Source: Phycisphaeraceae bacterium (GTDB lineage: Bacteria > Planctomycetota > Phycisphaerae > Phycisphaerales > UBA1924). Taken from it: DNA of 64,000 nucleotides. The stretch spans positions 248,001-312,000 of the forward strand of contig CP075368.1 in assembly GCA_019454185.1 (NCBI GenBank), given 5' to 3'. Both the position numbers and the translations under genes were made by a program. Shown piece after piece: positions 6,987 through 15,618 of the stretch. The notes under the pieces were generated by a model, which was not told the origin of the DNA, made no database searches, and worked only from the letters and a program-made list of their open reading frames with translations. Within the stretch, counting starts at the first letter, position 1. Each line of letters begins with the position of its first letter.

Positions 6987-7703
6987 TCAGCGCGTTTCCT
7001 GGTGGGCAGAGCCGCTCTTGGGTTCTGTGAGGGTGTCGGGATGGAGCGGGGGGAGTGTGCCGCCTGAGAGCCCGGCGTTGAGGGCGATGCGTGCGAGTTC
7101 GACGCGGTTGGAGGCGTTGAGTTTCTCGCCGAGTGAGACGCGGTGCCACTCGACGGTCTTGACGCTTCTGCCGAGGCGGGCGGCGATCTCGGCGGTTGTC
7201 ATGCCCCTGCCGATGAGGTCGAGGAGTTCGAGTTCGCGCTCGGTGAGAACGGCGAGGGGGCCGAGGTCGTCGACTTTCGCACGGATCGTGGGGAGTATGC
7301 CTGCGGCGTCGTGGGGATTGGTTTCGTCGGTGGGCTTGGGGCGACAGACGATGAGCACCATGGCGGTTTCGCCGGGGGGCGTCTTGAGCGGGCGGAAGGT
7401 TGTGCGCCGGTAGAGCCCCCACGAGATGCCCTCGCAGACGACGGGCATTCCGGTTTCGACGGCCTTGCGCGCGAAGCTCATGCGTTCTTCGAGGTAATCG
7501 CGCGGGAGGATGGTGAGCGAGGGGACGTTTGTGATTGCTTCGCGGGGCAAGCCGCACGCGGCGGCGGCGGCGTGGTTGGCCCATCTGATGATCCCGTTGA
7601 GATCGATCACGAAGGCCATGCAGTTTGTGTCGGCGGCGAAGGCCTCGGCGAGTGTTTCGTGGTCTGACACCGGGAAGTCGAGTGACGGTTTCGACTCAGT
7701 CAT
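6987..7703 (-). CDS. PAS-domain LuxR-family transcriptional regulator
   Basis: A 238-residue regulator. The N-terminal half (about 15-115) is a PAS domain (FVIDLNGIIRWANHAAAAACG, a typical PAS N-cap). The C-terminal part (about 155-215) is a GerE/LuxR helix-turn-helix: LTERELELLDLIGRGMTTAE followed by IAARLGRSVKTVEWHRVSL. There is no receiver domain, so the PAS domain probably senses a ligand or redox state directly. ATG 7703 is preferred over ATG 7715 because GGAG lies 6 bases upstream of it. It is encoded just upstream of, and in the same direction as, the 0-7 kb cluster. The two are separated by the palindrome and a promoter-bearing gap, so control of that cluster is possible but unproven. 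Confidence 0.85.
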   Translation of the reverse strand: MTESKPSLDFPVSDHETLAEAFAADTNCMAFVIDLNGIIRWANHAAAAACGLPREAITNVPSLTILPRDYLEERMSFARKAVETGMPVVCEGISWGLYRRTTFRPLKTPPGETAMVLIVCRPKPTDETNPHDAAGILPTIRAKVDDLGPLAVLTERELELLDLIGRGMTTAEIAARLGRSVKTVEWHRVSLGEKLNASNRVELARIALNAGLSGGTLPPLHPDTLTEPKSGSAHQETR

Positions 7704-7857
7704 GCGCAGCTCCATTGCTGAGTTCGGCGGCCGTTGAGTTGGTGTGGGACGTGTTGGTTATGGTACTATCGGCTGTTGAAGCGTGCGATGGCGTGTTTCT
7801 TCCCAAGTACAGGGTGTTGCGTGTCGCGGTGCGGATCTAGCAAGAGGAACGAACCGG

Positions 7858-8259
7858 ATGGGTGCACCGTTATGGATGCAGGCAGTTGGCGCGGCGGGCG
7901 GGGGCGCGATCGGTTCGCTGCTCCGGTTCGGCTGTTCGCACGTTCTGGCAGCGCAGGGATGGTCTCACTGGCCGATTTCGACGCTGCTTGTGAATGTTTC
8001 GGGTTGTGCGGCGATCGGCGTCTGTGCCAGGTTGATGCAGGCAACCGCTGACGCCGGGCATGGGGGGATGTTCAGGGCGTTTGTGATGTACGGCTTGCTC
8101 GGCGGGCTGACGACGTTCTCCGCGCTCGGGATCGAGGTCTTCGGTCCGCTACAGTCCGGTCGTCCGTGGCATGCGCTCGGGATTTTGGCGGCGAACCTGG
8201 TGCTGGGTCTAGGCGCGGTCGCTGTCGGTTGGAGCGTGGGGCGAATGTTCATTGCGTGA
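7858..8259 (+). CDS. crcB: Fluoride ion channel CrcB/FluC
   Basis: A 133-residue membrane protein with four hydrophobic segments. Family blocks are GGAIGSLLRF near the N-terminus, STLLVNVSGCAAIG (Asn in TM2) and GLLGGLTTFSALGIEV, which holds the TTFS motif that lines the fluoride path. It forms a dual-topology dimer exporting fluoride. ATG 7858 matches the family N-terminus and has AGAGGA upstream. No fluoride riboswitch sequence was recognised in the 150 bases upstream. The stop is followed almost at once by the LOG-family gene, so the two are probably co-transcribed. Confidence 0.93.
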   Translation: MGAPLWMQAVGAAGGGAIGSLLRFGCSHVLAAQGWSHWPISTLLVNVSGCAAIGVCARLMQATADAGHGGMFRAFVMYGLLGGLTTFSALGIEVFGPLQSGRPWHALGILAANLVLGLGAVAVGWSVGRMFIA

Positions 8260-8270
8260 GGATGATCGAG

Positions 8271-9098
8271 ATGCCTGGTCACTTTGATGATGAGACGGGT
8301 CCTGAAGGTCAGAAGGGGATGGGCGTCGGGGGCGCTGCGCGGGGCGATGACCTTCGGACGGTGTGGGGGAAGATCACGGACAGCATCGAGGAGCGGCGGT
8401 TTCTTGCCGGACCTCGGACGCGGCGCGAGGAGTTCGGTCGGGCAGTCAGGATTTTCGGTGAGACGATCCGGGGTTTCCGGCAGTTGCACTTTGCAGGTCC
8501 CTGCGTGACGGTGTTCGGTTCGGCGCGCTTCGCTGAGGACCATCGGTATTACCAGTTGGGGCGGGAGATGGGGAGGCGGATCGCGGGGATGGGTCTGACG
8601 ACGATGACGGGCGGGGGGCCCGGGATCATGGAAGCCGCGAATCGCGGTGCGAGAGATGTCGGCGGTCGGTCGATCGGGTGCAACATCAAGTTGCCGATGG
8701 AGCAGGAGCCGAATCCGTACCTGGATAAGTTCGTGGAGTTCCGGTACTTCTTTGTGCGCAAGGTGATGCTCGTGAAGTACTCGTTCGCGTTCGTGGTGCT
8801 GCCGGGCGGGTTCGGGACGATGGACGAGGCGTTCGAGGTTGCGACGCTGATCCAGACCGACAAGGTGCAGTCGTTTCCGGTGATCCTGATGGGGACGGAT
8901 TACTGGGCTCCGCTGCGGGAATTCATCGCGGGGACGATGGTGGCCGAGCGGACGATCTCGATGCAGGATGTTGATCTGCTCACCTTCACCGATGATCCGG
9001 AGGAGGCGGAGGCGATCATCCGGAGGAGCGCGCGGCTGCACGCGAAGGTGCTGGAACGGCGGACGAAGCCGGCGGTGTTGCTGGGCGAGAGCGAGTGA
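8271..9098 (+). CDS. LOG-family protein (cytokinin riboside 5'-monophosphate phosphoribohydrolase-like)
   Basis: A 275-residue protein with the LOG/TIGR00730 Rossmann fold. VTVFGSARF is the nucleotide-binding strand. TGGGPGIMEAANRGA and the PGGFGTMDE motif (the PGGxGTxxE active-site signature) are both intact. Family members hydrolyse nucleoside 5'-monophosphates to base and ribose 5-phosphate; bacterial roles are mostly unclear. About 45 residues precede the domain. ATG 8271 is favoured (GAGG 9 bases upstream), with ATG 8262 as the alternative. It follows crcB by 11 bases. Confidence 0.88.
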   Translation: MPGHFDDETGPEGQKGMGVGGAARGDDLRTVWGKITDSIEERRFLAGPRTRREEFGRAVRIFGETIRGFRQLHFAGPCVTVFGSARFAEDHRYYQLGREMGRRIAGMGLTTMTGGGPGIMEAANRGARDVGGRSIGCNIKLPMEQEPNPYLDKFVEFRYFFVRKVMLVKYSFAFVVLPGGFGTMDEAFEVATLIQTDKVQSFPVILMGTDYWAPLREFIAGTMVAERTISMQDVDLLTFTDDPEEAEAIIRRSARLHAKVLERRTKPAVLLGESE

Positions 9099-9128
9099 GT
9101 CTGCTGTGATGGTGTTGACCCGGAGGGC

Positions 9129-10157
9129 TTACTGGCCGGCGGTGTTGAGTGTGTTGTCTTTGGATCGCGGGGTCTGGACGTAGGGGACGGTCGAGTCTGT
9201 GGCATCGAGCCCGAGGAGCTGTCGCTTGGCGGCCCATTCGGCCTGCTCGCGCTGGTTGTCGGATGTGATGGTGCCATCGCCGCCGGATGCGAGGGCGCGG
9301 ATCGCTTCGATCTCAAGCCGCGTGAGACGGAGGGCGTCGAGTTCGTAGTCTTTGAAGGCCTCGACCGTGATGGGGACGATGGGTTCGAGGAGTGCGTACA
9401 TGGCTCGGGCGAAGTCGCGGATTTCCTGCTGGGCGTGTGGGTCCATGCGGAGCGAGAGGAAGCGGAGTGTGTTATGCAGGTCGCACTTCCAGTACCACTC
9501 TGTGTAGACGCTGACGGGGAGCCCGATGCGTGCCATCTCGCGGCTGACGCCTTTCTCGGTGAACTCCTGGTAGCGGGTGTACATGGCCTCGGTCTCGTCG
9601 AGGAAGCGGAGGAAGTCTTCGGCGGTCTTGGCTTCGGCGGCGTCGGCTGCGCTGAAGGTCTGTTCGCCTCCCTGGCGGTTGCTCTTTGACTGCTTGCGCA
9701 CCGACTCGAGAGAGGGTCGGTAGAAGCGATCGGGAACGATGGAGTAGCGGGCGGAGTATTCGTTGACGTTGGCGGTGCGGTGTCGGATCCACTGGCGGGC
9801 GATGAAGATGGGCATGGCGATGTGAAACTTGAGTTCCACCATCTCGAAGGGGGTGGTGTGGCGATGGCGAAGGAGATAGCGGATGAGGCCTCTGTCTTCG
9901 GAGACTTTCTTGGTGCCCTGGCCGTAGGAGACTCGCGCGGCCTGGACGATCGCGCTGTCGGCGGTCTGTCCCTCGGGGACGAGGCGGGGCATGGCATCGA
10001 CGAGGGCGACGAAGCCGTGTTCGTGTATCTTGATTTCCCAGCGAGATGAGCCGCCCATCACGTCGCGCATGGGTGACTCGGGCTGGATGCGCGAGAAGGC
10101 GGGGGTGTCGCTGCCTGGGTTGTGGTGCGCCTGGGGGCTTTGGGGGGCAGGGTTCAT
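9129..10157 (-). CDS. thyX: Flavin-dependent thymidylate synthase ThyX
   Basis: A 342-residue enzyme converting dUMP to dTMP with methylene-tetrahydrofolate and FAD/NADPH. The ThyX motif is RHRTANVNEYSARYS (125-139). Here Asn replaces the first Ser of the textbook RHRxxS; the second Ser is kept. Other conserved parts are RHRHTTPFEMVELKF (97-111), upstream of the motif, and the C-terminal WYWKCDLHN..FLSLRMDPHAQ..EIR. The first 35 residues are low-complexity; ATG 10157 has GGAG 6 bases upstream, but ATG 10070 would remove that extension. It is larger than minimal ThyX (220-250 aa), with inserts after the motif and at the C-terminus. No thyA was seen in the window. Confidence 0.95.
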   Translation of the reverse strand: MNPAPQSPQAHHNPGSDTPAFSRIQPESPMRDVMGGSSRWEIKIHEHGFVALVDAMPRLVPEGQTADSAIVQAARVSYGQGTKKVSEDRGLIRYLLRHRHTTPFEMVELKFHIAMPIFIARQWIRHRTANVNEYSARYSIVPDRFYRPSLESVRKQSKSNRQGGEQTFSAADAAEAKTAEDFLRFLDETEAMYTRYQEFTEKGVSREMARIGLPVSVYTEWYWKCDLHNTLRFLSLRMDPHAQQEIRDFARAMYALLEPIVPITVEAFKDYELDALRLTRLEIEAIRALASGGDGTITSDNQREQAEWAAKRQLLGLDATDSTVPYVQTPRSKDNTLNTAGQ

Positions 10158-10364
10158 GTCGGCTCCATCCTGAATCGCACCGGGCTCCGCCGGCGGATCG
10201 AGTGTAGCGAGCGGGACGATACATGGGCACGCCGGTCTGGAGTGCTGTGGCACCCAAAGGCGGGAGTGCGTGCGGCGGCAGATCGATCTATCCTCCGGTC
10301 CCGCCGATGTTTCCGCGCGGGCATGCGGGCACCGACGCGTGTCGGAACGGGATGACGCCTCGAG

Positions 10365-11876
10365 ATGCTCTTTCACTCGTACACGTTTCTTTTTCTCTTT
10401 CTCCCCCTGGCCTGGGCCGGGTTCTATGCGTGCAACGGCATTCTGGGGCGTCGGGCGGGGCGTGCGTGGCTGCTCGCGGCCTCGTTGGCTTTTTATGCGT
10501 GGTGGAACCCGATTCATCTGCCGCTGCTGCTCGGGTCGGTTGTGTTGAACTTCTGGCTCGCGCGAGCTGTGGGAGATGAGCGTCGAGACGCGGGCGTTCG
10601 GAAGAGGTTGATGGTGCTCGGCGTGGTGGCGAACGTGGGTGCGCTCGCGTGGTTCAAGTATCTGGACTTTGTGCTTCGTTCGACGCTGGGGACGCTGGGG
10701 TATGAGGTCGAGCCGACGGGGATCATGATTCCGCTGGCGATCTCATTCTTCACGTTTCAGCAGATCGCGTACATCGTGGACGCGTACAAGGAGCCGGGGC
10801 GGGCGCGGTCGTTCATGGATTACGCGCTCTTTGTGACGTTCTTTCCGCAGTTGGTGGCCGGACCGATCGTGCATCACAGCGAGTTGATGCCACAGATCGC
10901 GGGAGCGGAGCCGTACCGGGCGCGGATGAGCAACCTTTCGATCGGGATGACGATGTTCATCCTTGGGTTGTTCAAGAAGGTTGTGATCGCGGACGAGATC
11001 GCGCAGTGGCCTGACGCGATTTTCGGTGCCGCGGGTCGCGGGGATGCGCCGACAACGATCCAGGCGTGGATCGGGATGCTGGGCTTTACGATGCAGGTGT
11101 ACTTCGATTTTTCGGGGTACTCGGACATGGCGATCGGCCTGGCGCGGATGTTCGGGATCCGGCTTCCGATGAACTTCGACTCGCCGCTGAAGGCGACGGG
11201 GATCTCGGAGTTCTGGCGTCGCTGGCACATGACGCTGTCGCGGTTTCTGAAGCAGTATGTGTATCTGCCGCTGGGAGGCAGCCGCGCGGGGCGGGCGCGG
11301 GGGTATATGAATCTCGTGATCACGATGCTTGTGAGCGGGTTGTGGCACGGGGCCGCGTGGACGTTTGTGGCGTTCGGTCTGTTGCACGGGATCTATCTGG
11401 TGATCCAGCAGATCTGGTCGAGGCGGTTCCGTCTGAAGCCGGATGCGCCGCAGTGGAGGCGGACGTTCCGATGCGCGTGGGCGAGGTTGCTGACGTTCAT
11501 GGCGTTCGCGTTCAGTCTGATTCTGTTTCGCTCGTCGAGCTTCGAGGGTGCGTGGCTGATGCTCAAGGGTGTGGTGGGTGCCGGGGCGAGAGAGGGCGCG
11601 AGTGTTGTATCGGTTGATCAGACGCGGGCGTTGATATGGATCGGGGCGGCGTGGTTCATCGCGTGGACGATGCCGAACGTGCAGGAGTTCATGAGGCGTT
11701 GGTCGCCCGCGCTGGACTGGTCGCCATCGCGGACGAAGTGGCGGTTCTGGACGTTGCAGGTTGCGTATCCGGCGTGGGCTCCGAATCCGCTGTGGGCGGT
11801 GCCGCTGGTTGCGTTGCTGGTGTGGAGCGTGCTGAGTCTGGATCGGGTGGCGATCTTTGTGTATTGGCAGTTCTGA
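10365..11876 (+). CDS. MBOAT-family O-acyltransferase (AlgI-like)
   Basis: A 503-residue polytopic membrane protein with about 10-12 hydrophobic segments. MBOAT hallmarks are FFPQLVAGPIVHHSELMPQ, FDFSGYSDMAIGLARMFG, ISEFWRRWHMTLSRFLKQYVYLPLGGSR and the catalytic His in GLWHGAAW at about residue 327. These are shared with AlgI and DltB-type proteins, which pass acetyl or other acyl groups across the membrane for transfer to surface polysaccharide. The next gene starts one base after its stop and encodes the likely periplasmic partner. The polysaccharide substrate is unknown; no polymer synthase genes are adjacent. Confidence 0.92.
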   Translation: MLFHSYTFLFLFLPLAWAGFYACNGILGRRAGRAWLLAASLAFYAWWNPIHLPLLLGSVVLNFWLARAVGDERRDAGVRKRLMVLGVVANVGALAWFKYLDFVLRSTLGTLGYEVEPTGIMIPLAISFFTFQQIAYIVDAYKEPGRARSFMDYALFVTFFPQLVAGPIVHHSELMPQIAGAEPYRARMSNLSIGMTMFILGLFKKVVIADEIAQWPDAIFGAAGRGDAPTTIQAWIGMLGFTMQVYFDFSGYSDMAIGLARMFGIRLPMNFDSPLKATGISEFWRRWHMTLSRFLKQYVYLPLGGSRAGRARGYMNLVITMLVSGLWHGAAWTFVAFGLLHGIYLVIQQIWSRRFRLKPDAPQWRRTFRCAWARLLTFMAFAFSLILFRSSSFEGAWLMLKGVVGAGAREGASVVSVDQTRALIWIGAAWFIAWTMPNVQEFMRRWSPALDWSPSRTKWRFWTLQVAYPAWAPNPLWAVPLVALLVWSVLSLDRVAIFVYWQF

Positions 11877-11877
11877 C

Positions 11878-13176
11878 ATGAGCGAGCATGCGGGGAGCAC
11901 GAGCGGGAGAGCAAGCGGCACAGCGCGAGCGCGTTCGCACGCGCCGTTCGTGGCGGCGTTGCTTGCGTTGTCGCTGCTGGCGTTCGGCGGGATCGCGGCG
12001 TTCAACGTGGCGGTGGATCCGTTCCGCGCGTTCAGGACGGGGTTCAGCGAGAAGCGGTATGCGAACGCGTGGGTTGGGACGAGGCGGGTGTCGAAGGGTG
12101 AGGTGCTCAGGCACAGCGCGTGCCGCGTGCTGCTGCTCGGGACTTCTCGCGTCGAGCGTGGGTTCGACCCTGCGCACCCGGGGTTCGGGGGTGTGGATGG
12201 TGGCGGGTGCAACATGGGGCTGGGTGCGACGAACTTGTGGGAGGGTTTGCGGGTGTTCCGGTATGCGGTTCGGCACGACCCGCTGGAGCAGGTGGTGCTC
12301 GGGCTGGACATGCTGATGTTCAACGCGAACAGGCAGTTTGAGTGGGACTTCCGTCAGTCGATCTTCAACGAGTCGCGTCGCTATCCGGACTATCGCCTGG
12401 GGACGCTGCTGAGCCGGTATTCGATTGATTCGTCGCGGAAGGTGATCGAGCGGTCGCGGATGAGCGTGACGGATGCGAACGACGATCGTGGGTTCCTGGC
12501 GCGGGGCGTTCACACGGGGTTTGACTATCGGGGCGAGTCGGTGAAGTTGCTGCGCGGGTTCATGACGAACCCGAAGAGTTACGGCCCTTATGTGGACGAC
12601 GGCTCGCGATGGGCGATGCTGGATGAGATACTGAGAACGTGCCGCGAGAGGGGGATCCGGCTGACGATCGTGCTGCCTCCGAGCCACGCGCTGGACATGG
12701 AGATGTTGTGGGTGAGCGGGAACTGGGGGGCGTTCGAGGCGTGGAAGCGTCGGATCGTTGAGATGGTGGATGCGGAGAATGCGCGTGCGCTCGCGGGGGA
12801 TGTCGGCGCGTGGCGGGTTCCGGTGTGGGACTTTACGACGCACGCGGGGAGGAACGCGGAGGAGTTGCCTCGACGGGGAGAGGGGGAGCCGTGGCGTGCG
12901 ATGCGTGACTGGCTGGAGACCAGCCACTTCACGAAGGAGTATGGCGACGATGTGATCGCGCGGATGACGGGCGTGCAGCGAGAGGGGCGGGAGGAGCCGG
13001 GTGAAGATCTGGGCGTTCTGATCACGGGCCAGAACATCGAGGCGCATCTCGCGCGATTGCGTTCTGATCGCGGCTGGTTCGTGAGGGCGTTTCCGGCGGA
13101 TGCGAGGATGGTTCGGAACCTGTGGGAACAGGCGAAGAAGTCGCGGAGGGAGAACATGCGTGAGGCGGGCGGGTGA
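11878..13176 (+). CDS. AlgJ/AlgX-like membrane-anchored SGNH-type protein
   Basis: A 432-residue protein with one N-terminal membrane segment (about 20-42) and a large exported domain. LLLGTSRVERGFDP (about 83-96) matches the Ser-bearing GxS block of SGNH-like acyl-transfer proteins, and ETSHFTKEYGDDV near residue 345 resembles the downstream His block. Placement 1 base after the AlgI-like gene supports the role of periplasmic O-acetyltransferase partner. Overall similarity to AlgJ is distant, so this is a structural and contextual assignment. Confidence 0.7.
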   Translation: MSEHAGSTSGRASGTARARSHAPFVAALLALSLLAFGGIAAFNVAVDPFRAFRTGFSEKRYANAWVGTRRVSKGEVLRHSACRVLLLGTSRVERGFDPAHPGFGGVDGGGCNMGLGATNLWEGLRVFRYAVRHDPLEQVVLGLDMLMFNANRQFEWDFRQSIFNESRRYPDYRLGTLLSRYSIDSSRKVIERSRMSVTDANDDRGFLARGVHTGFDYRGESVKLLRGFMTNPKSYGPYVDDGSRWAMLDEILRTCRERGIRLTIVLPPSHALDMEMLWVSGNWGAFEAWKRRIVEMVDAENARALAGDVGAWRVPVWDFTTHAGRNAEELPRRGEGEPWRAMRDWLETSHFTKEYGDDVIARMTGVQREGREEPGEDLGVLITGQNIEAHLARLRSDRGWFVRAFPADARMVRNLWEQAKKSRRENMREAGG

Positions 13177-13208
13177 GTATGGGCGGGTGGCGGTACGGAC
13201 GAGGTGGT

Positions 13209-15095
13209 TCAGTTGTCGGCGGGTGGGGGTGTGGGAGGCGTGGGAGGAAGGGGCGGGAAGAGGACCCAATCGCCATCGATGGTCGCGCGGTTGGGAGACG
13301 CCATGAGTGCCGTGGCCTGCTCGCCGGATAGCCAAACGCTGACGCGGAGCGAGCCGGGATTCTTCGGAGAGCGGCCTCCATCGTCCTTGCGATCGACCCC
13401 GACGGAGTAGATCACGGGTGAGCCGTCGATGAGCGTGTAGCGAAGGGGATTGCCGTCGAAGATGTCCGGCGGGATCGCCGGGAGCAGATCGGGGACGAGG
13501 CCTTCGAGCGACGCCGGGTACTCACCCGTGCGGCGTTTGGAGAGGGTGATCGCGATCGCGACGAGCGTGGCATCGCGTGTCTGTGTGTAGCGGTGTTCGG
13601 AGGCGGCGGCCTTGCCGACTGCGGCGATGAGGGAGCCGATGATGGCGTAGCGCTGACGCCACACGAAGTCTGACACGCTCGCGTCGATCTGTTCGCCGGG
13701 GTCGTTGGTCCAGGTCCAGAGCGGCTTGCGTGCGGCGACGATCGCTTCGGCCATCAACCTTTCGTACTCGCGCTTCATCGAGATGCGGTCGGCGAGCATC
13801 GCCGTCGAGATCGGATCGAGCATGTTGCGGGCGGAGGGGGAATCGGGCTCGTCTGTGATTGTGTGCAAGAGGCGTATGCCCTTTGCGGTGACTCGGCCGT
13901 TTCCTCGGCCATCGTCGGTGTAGATGCGCTGGAGCAAGTCGTCGAAGATGGATGCTTCGGAAGCGTAGCGAACGATCTCGTCGCTGTCGCGCGGGAAGGC
14001 GGCAAGCGAGTGGGCGAGGGAAGCCAGGTCTTGTTCTGAGAGGAGATCGGGCGATTGATGGAGCGTTTCCTGTAATTCTTTGCAGGCGTTTGTGGCGAGG
14101 GCGATGGCGACGAGATCCGAGATGAGGAAGGGGAGTTCGCGTGTGTGCTGGGCCATGCCGAGTATGGTTCGGATGTTTCGAGCCAGACGTGGGGCGTCGT
14201 GTTGCTCTCGCGCGAGCATCGAGTCGAGCATGAGGAGATGCGTGAACTTTCGGAACTCTCCGAGCGAGGGGAGCAGGATGCCGATCGCGGGCGGGTTGTC
14301 GGGCCTATCGGGGTCATGGATCGGCGAGACTTCACTGCCAAGATTGGCCCAGGGAGAGTCTGGTTCGATCTGGATGCTGAGGATGTAGCCGAGGCGCGGC
14401 ATGGCGGCTGCCGCGTGGACGTGTTCGAGGGCGGGCCTGTTGGCTTCGAGCGTCGCGAGTGCGAGGTCTCGATAGGGGGAGTCGGCGGGGATGTGCGGCC
14501 ACTGGGCACCCGGCAGCATCAGATCATCATGCGGCTTTGTGTACGCGCTGATGGCGAGTTTGTAGCGGTTCCACGCGCGTTCTTCGGTGGGTATCGAGAG
14601 TGCAGGGGCGTTGAGGGTCGCGATGGGATTCACCTTGACGACGGGGCTCCCGGTGTGGTAGCGGATGAAGAGGATGAGATAGAGGAGGATGCTCAGGATG
14701 AGGAGTGCGCCGATCGATTTCCAGAGCAGGATCCAGAGTTTCCACGAGAGGGGACGGGATTGTTTCTTGGCTCTGCGGATGAGCCGCGCGGCGACGAGCG
14801 ACTCGCCGAAGGCGGCGATCAACTCGTCGGGGGTGCGGCCTGCTTCGATCCCGTCACGGAAGTGGGCGATGAGTTCGTGCGCGACATCGGCTCTTTCGAC
14901 GCGCCAGAGGCGTGTGGCTTGTGCGGTCTGGAGCACAAGCTCACGGATCGAGGGGGGCAGCCCTGCCTGCTCGCACGCGAGCGCGATGTCGAGCCGACCC
15001 GTGAGACGGCCTTGGATGGCATCGCTCAGAGGTGTTGTGTGCGCAAGGTGGACGACGCCGGGCGAGGGGCGGTCGGATGTTGGTTCGTTGTTCAC
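13209..15095 (-). CDS. HAAS-domain membrane protein with large exported domain, partner of PadR
   Basis: A 628-residue protein starting at GTG 15095; its first codon overlaps the PadR stop (GTGA), so translation is coupled. Residues about 20-105 form a HAAS-like signalling domain (helical; LWRVERADVAHELIAHFRDG, then GRTPDELIAAFGE..VAARLIRRAKK), which habitually pairs with PadR repressors. One membrane helix follows (about 115-140). The remaining ~480 residues are extracytoplasmic, mostly helical, and end with a Gly/Pro-rich tail after a block (AIAITLSKRRTGEYPASLEG... LPAIPPDIFDGNPLRY) also seen in other planctomycete exported proteins. The function of the outer domain is unknown. It is probably repressed by the adjacent PadR. 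Confidence 0.7.
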   Translation of the reverse strand: MNNEPTSDRPSPGVVHLAHTTPLSDAIQGRLTGRLDIALACEQAGLPPSIRELVLQTAQATRLWRVERADVAHELIAHFRDGIEAGRTPDELIAAFGESLVAARLIRRAKKQSRPLSWKLWILLWKSIGALLILSILLYLILFIRYHTGSPVVKVNPIATLNAPALSIPTEERAWNRYKLAISAYTKPHDDLMLPGAQWPHIPADSPYRDLALATLEANRPALEHVHAAAAMPRLGYILSIQIEPDSPWANLGSEVSPIHDPDRPDNPPAIGILLPSLGEFRKFTHLLMLDSMLAREQHDAPRLARNIRTILGMAQHTRELPFLISDLVAIALATNACKELQETLHQSPDLLSEQDLASLAHSLAAFPRDSDEIVRYASEASIFDDLLQRIYTDDGRGNGRVTAKGIRLLHTITDEPDSPSARNMLDPISTAMLADRISMKREYERLMAEAIVAARKPLWTWTNDPGEQIDASVSDFVWRQRYAIIGSLIAAVGKAAASEHRYTQTRDATLVAIAITLSKRRTGEYPASLEGLVPDLLPAIPPDIFDGNPLRYTLIDGSPVIYSVGVDRKDDGGRSPKNPGSLRVSVWLSGEQATALMASPNRATIDGDWVLFPPLPPTPPTPPPADN

Positions 15096-15466
15096 GCGGC
15101 ACCCCCGGCGAGCGGGTGTGAGCATGAGGCGGCGCGCGGGGTCCCGGCGATGCCGAGGGCCTGCATCGCCTGGATGACGCGCTGCCACTGCTCGGTGTCG
15201 GAGGCGAGCCGCTTGCGGCCTTTGTCGGTGAGGCGGTAGTACCGGCGCGGGCGTTCGGCATCGTCTCGCCAGACGCTCTTGATGAGTCCCTTGCCCTCGA
15301 GGGCGTAGAGCATGGGGTAGAGGGTGCTCTGGCCCATGGCGAGGACGCCCCCGGATTGTGTCGAGAGGCGCTCGACGAGTTCGTAGCCGTACATCTCCTG
15401 GCGTTCGAGGAGCTTGAGGACGGCGACGGGTCCTGCGCCACGCATGAGTTCACGTTCAACTTTCAT
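15092..15466 (-). CDS. PadR-family transcriptional repressor
   Basis: A 124-residue winged-helix regulator with the PadR pattern: ELMRGAGPVAVLKLLERQEM, then YGYELVERL...GVLAMGQSTLYPMLYALEGKGLI, then DDAERPRRYYRLTDKGRKRL. GGAG lies 6 bases before ATG 15466. It is the first gene of a two-gene unit with the HAAS membrane protein. The palindrome at 15512-15530, about 46 bases upstream, is the likely operator for autoregulation. Confidence 0.92.
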   Translation of the reverse strand: MKVERELMRGAGPVAVLKLLERQEMYGYELVERLSTQSGGVLAMGQSTLYPMLYALEGKGLIKSVWRDDAERPRRYYRLTDKGRKRLASDTEQWQRVIQAMQALGIAGTPRAASCSHPLAGGAA

Positions 15467-15511
15467 GGGGGTGCTCCATCTGGCGGGCCGCGGCGGATGC
15501 TCTGAAAGACA

Positions 15512-15530
15512 TACTATGCTACACATAGTA
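15512..15530. promoter_or_regulatory. Inverted repeat, candidate PadR operator
   Basis: TACTATG, five bases (CTACA), CATAGTA: perfect 7-bp arms in an otherwise GC-rich region, 46 bases upstream of the padR start. Dyads with ATACT/AGTAT-like arms are usual for PadR-type sites. The minus-strand TAGTAT within it could also be the -10 box, so repressor and polymerase would compete. Confidence 0.65.
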
Positions 15531-15618
15531 CGCACCTCGTGCATGCCTGATCCCGGGAAATGAGAGAAAATCCGAGGGCGTGGGGTGCTGGGGGGTGCTG
15601 GGGGCGGTGCGAGCCGGA

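Noticed and set aside
7704..7857. Fluoride riboswitch before crcB
   Set aside because: The expected conserved elements were not found in the upstream region.
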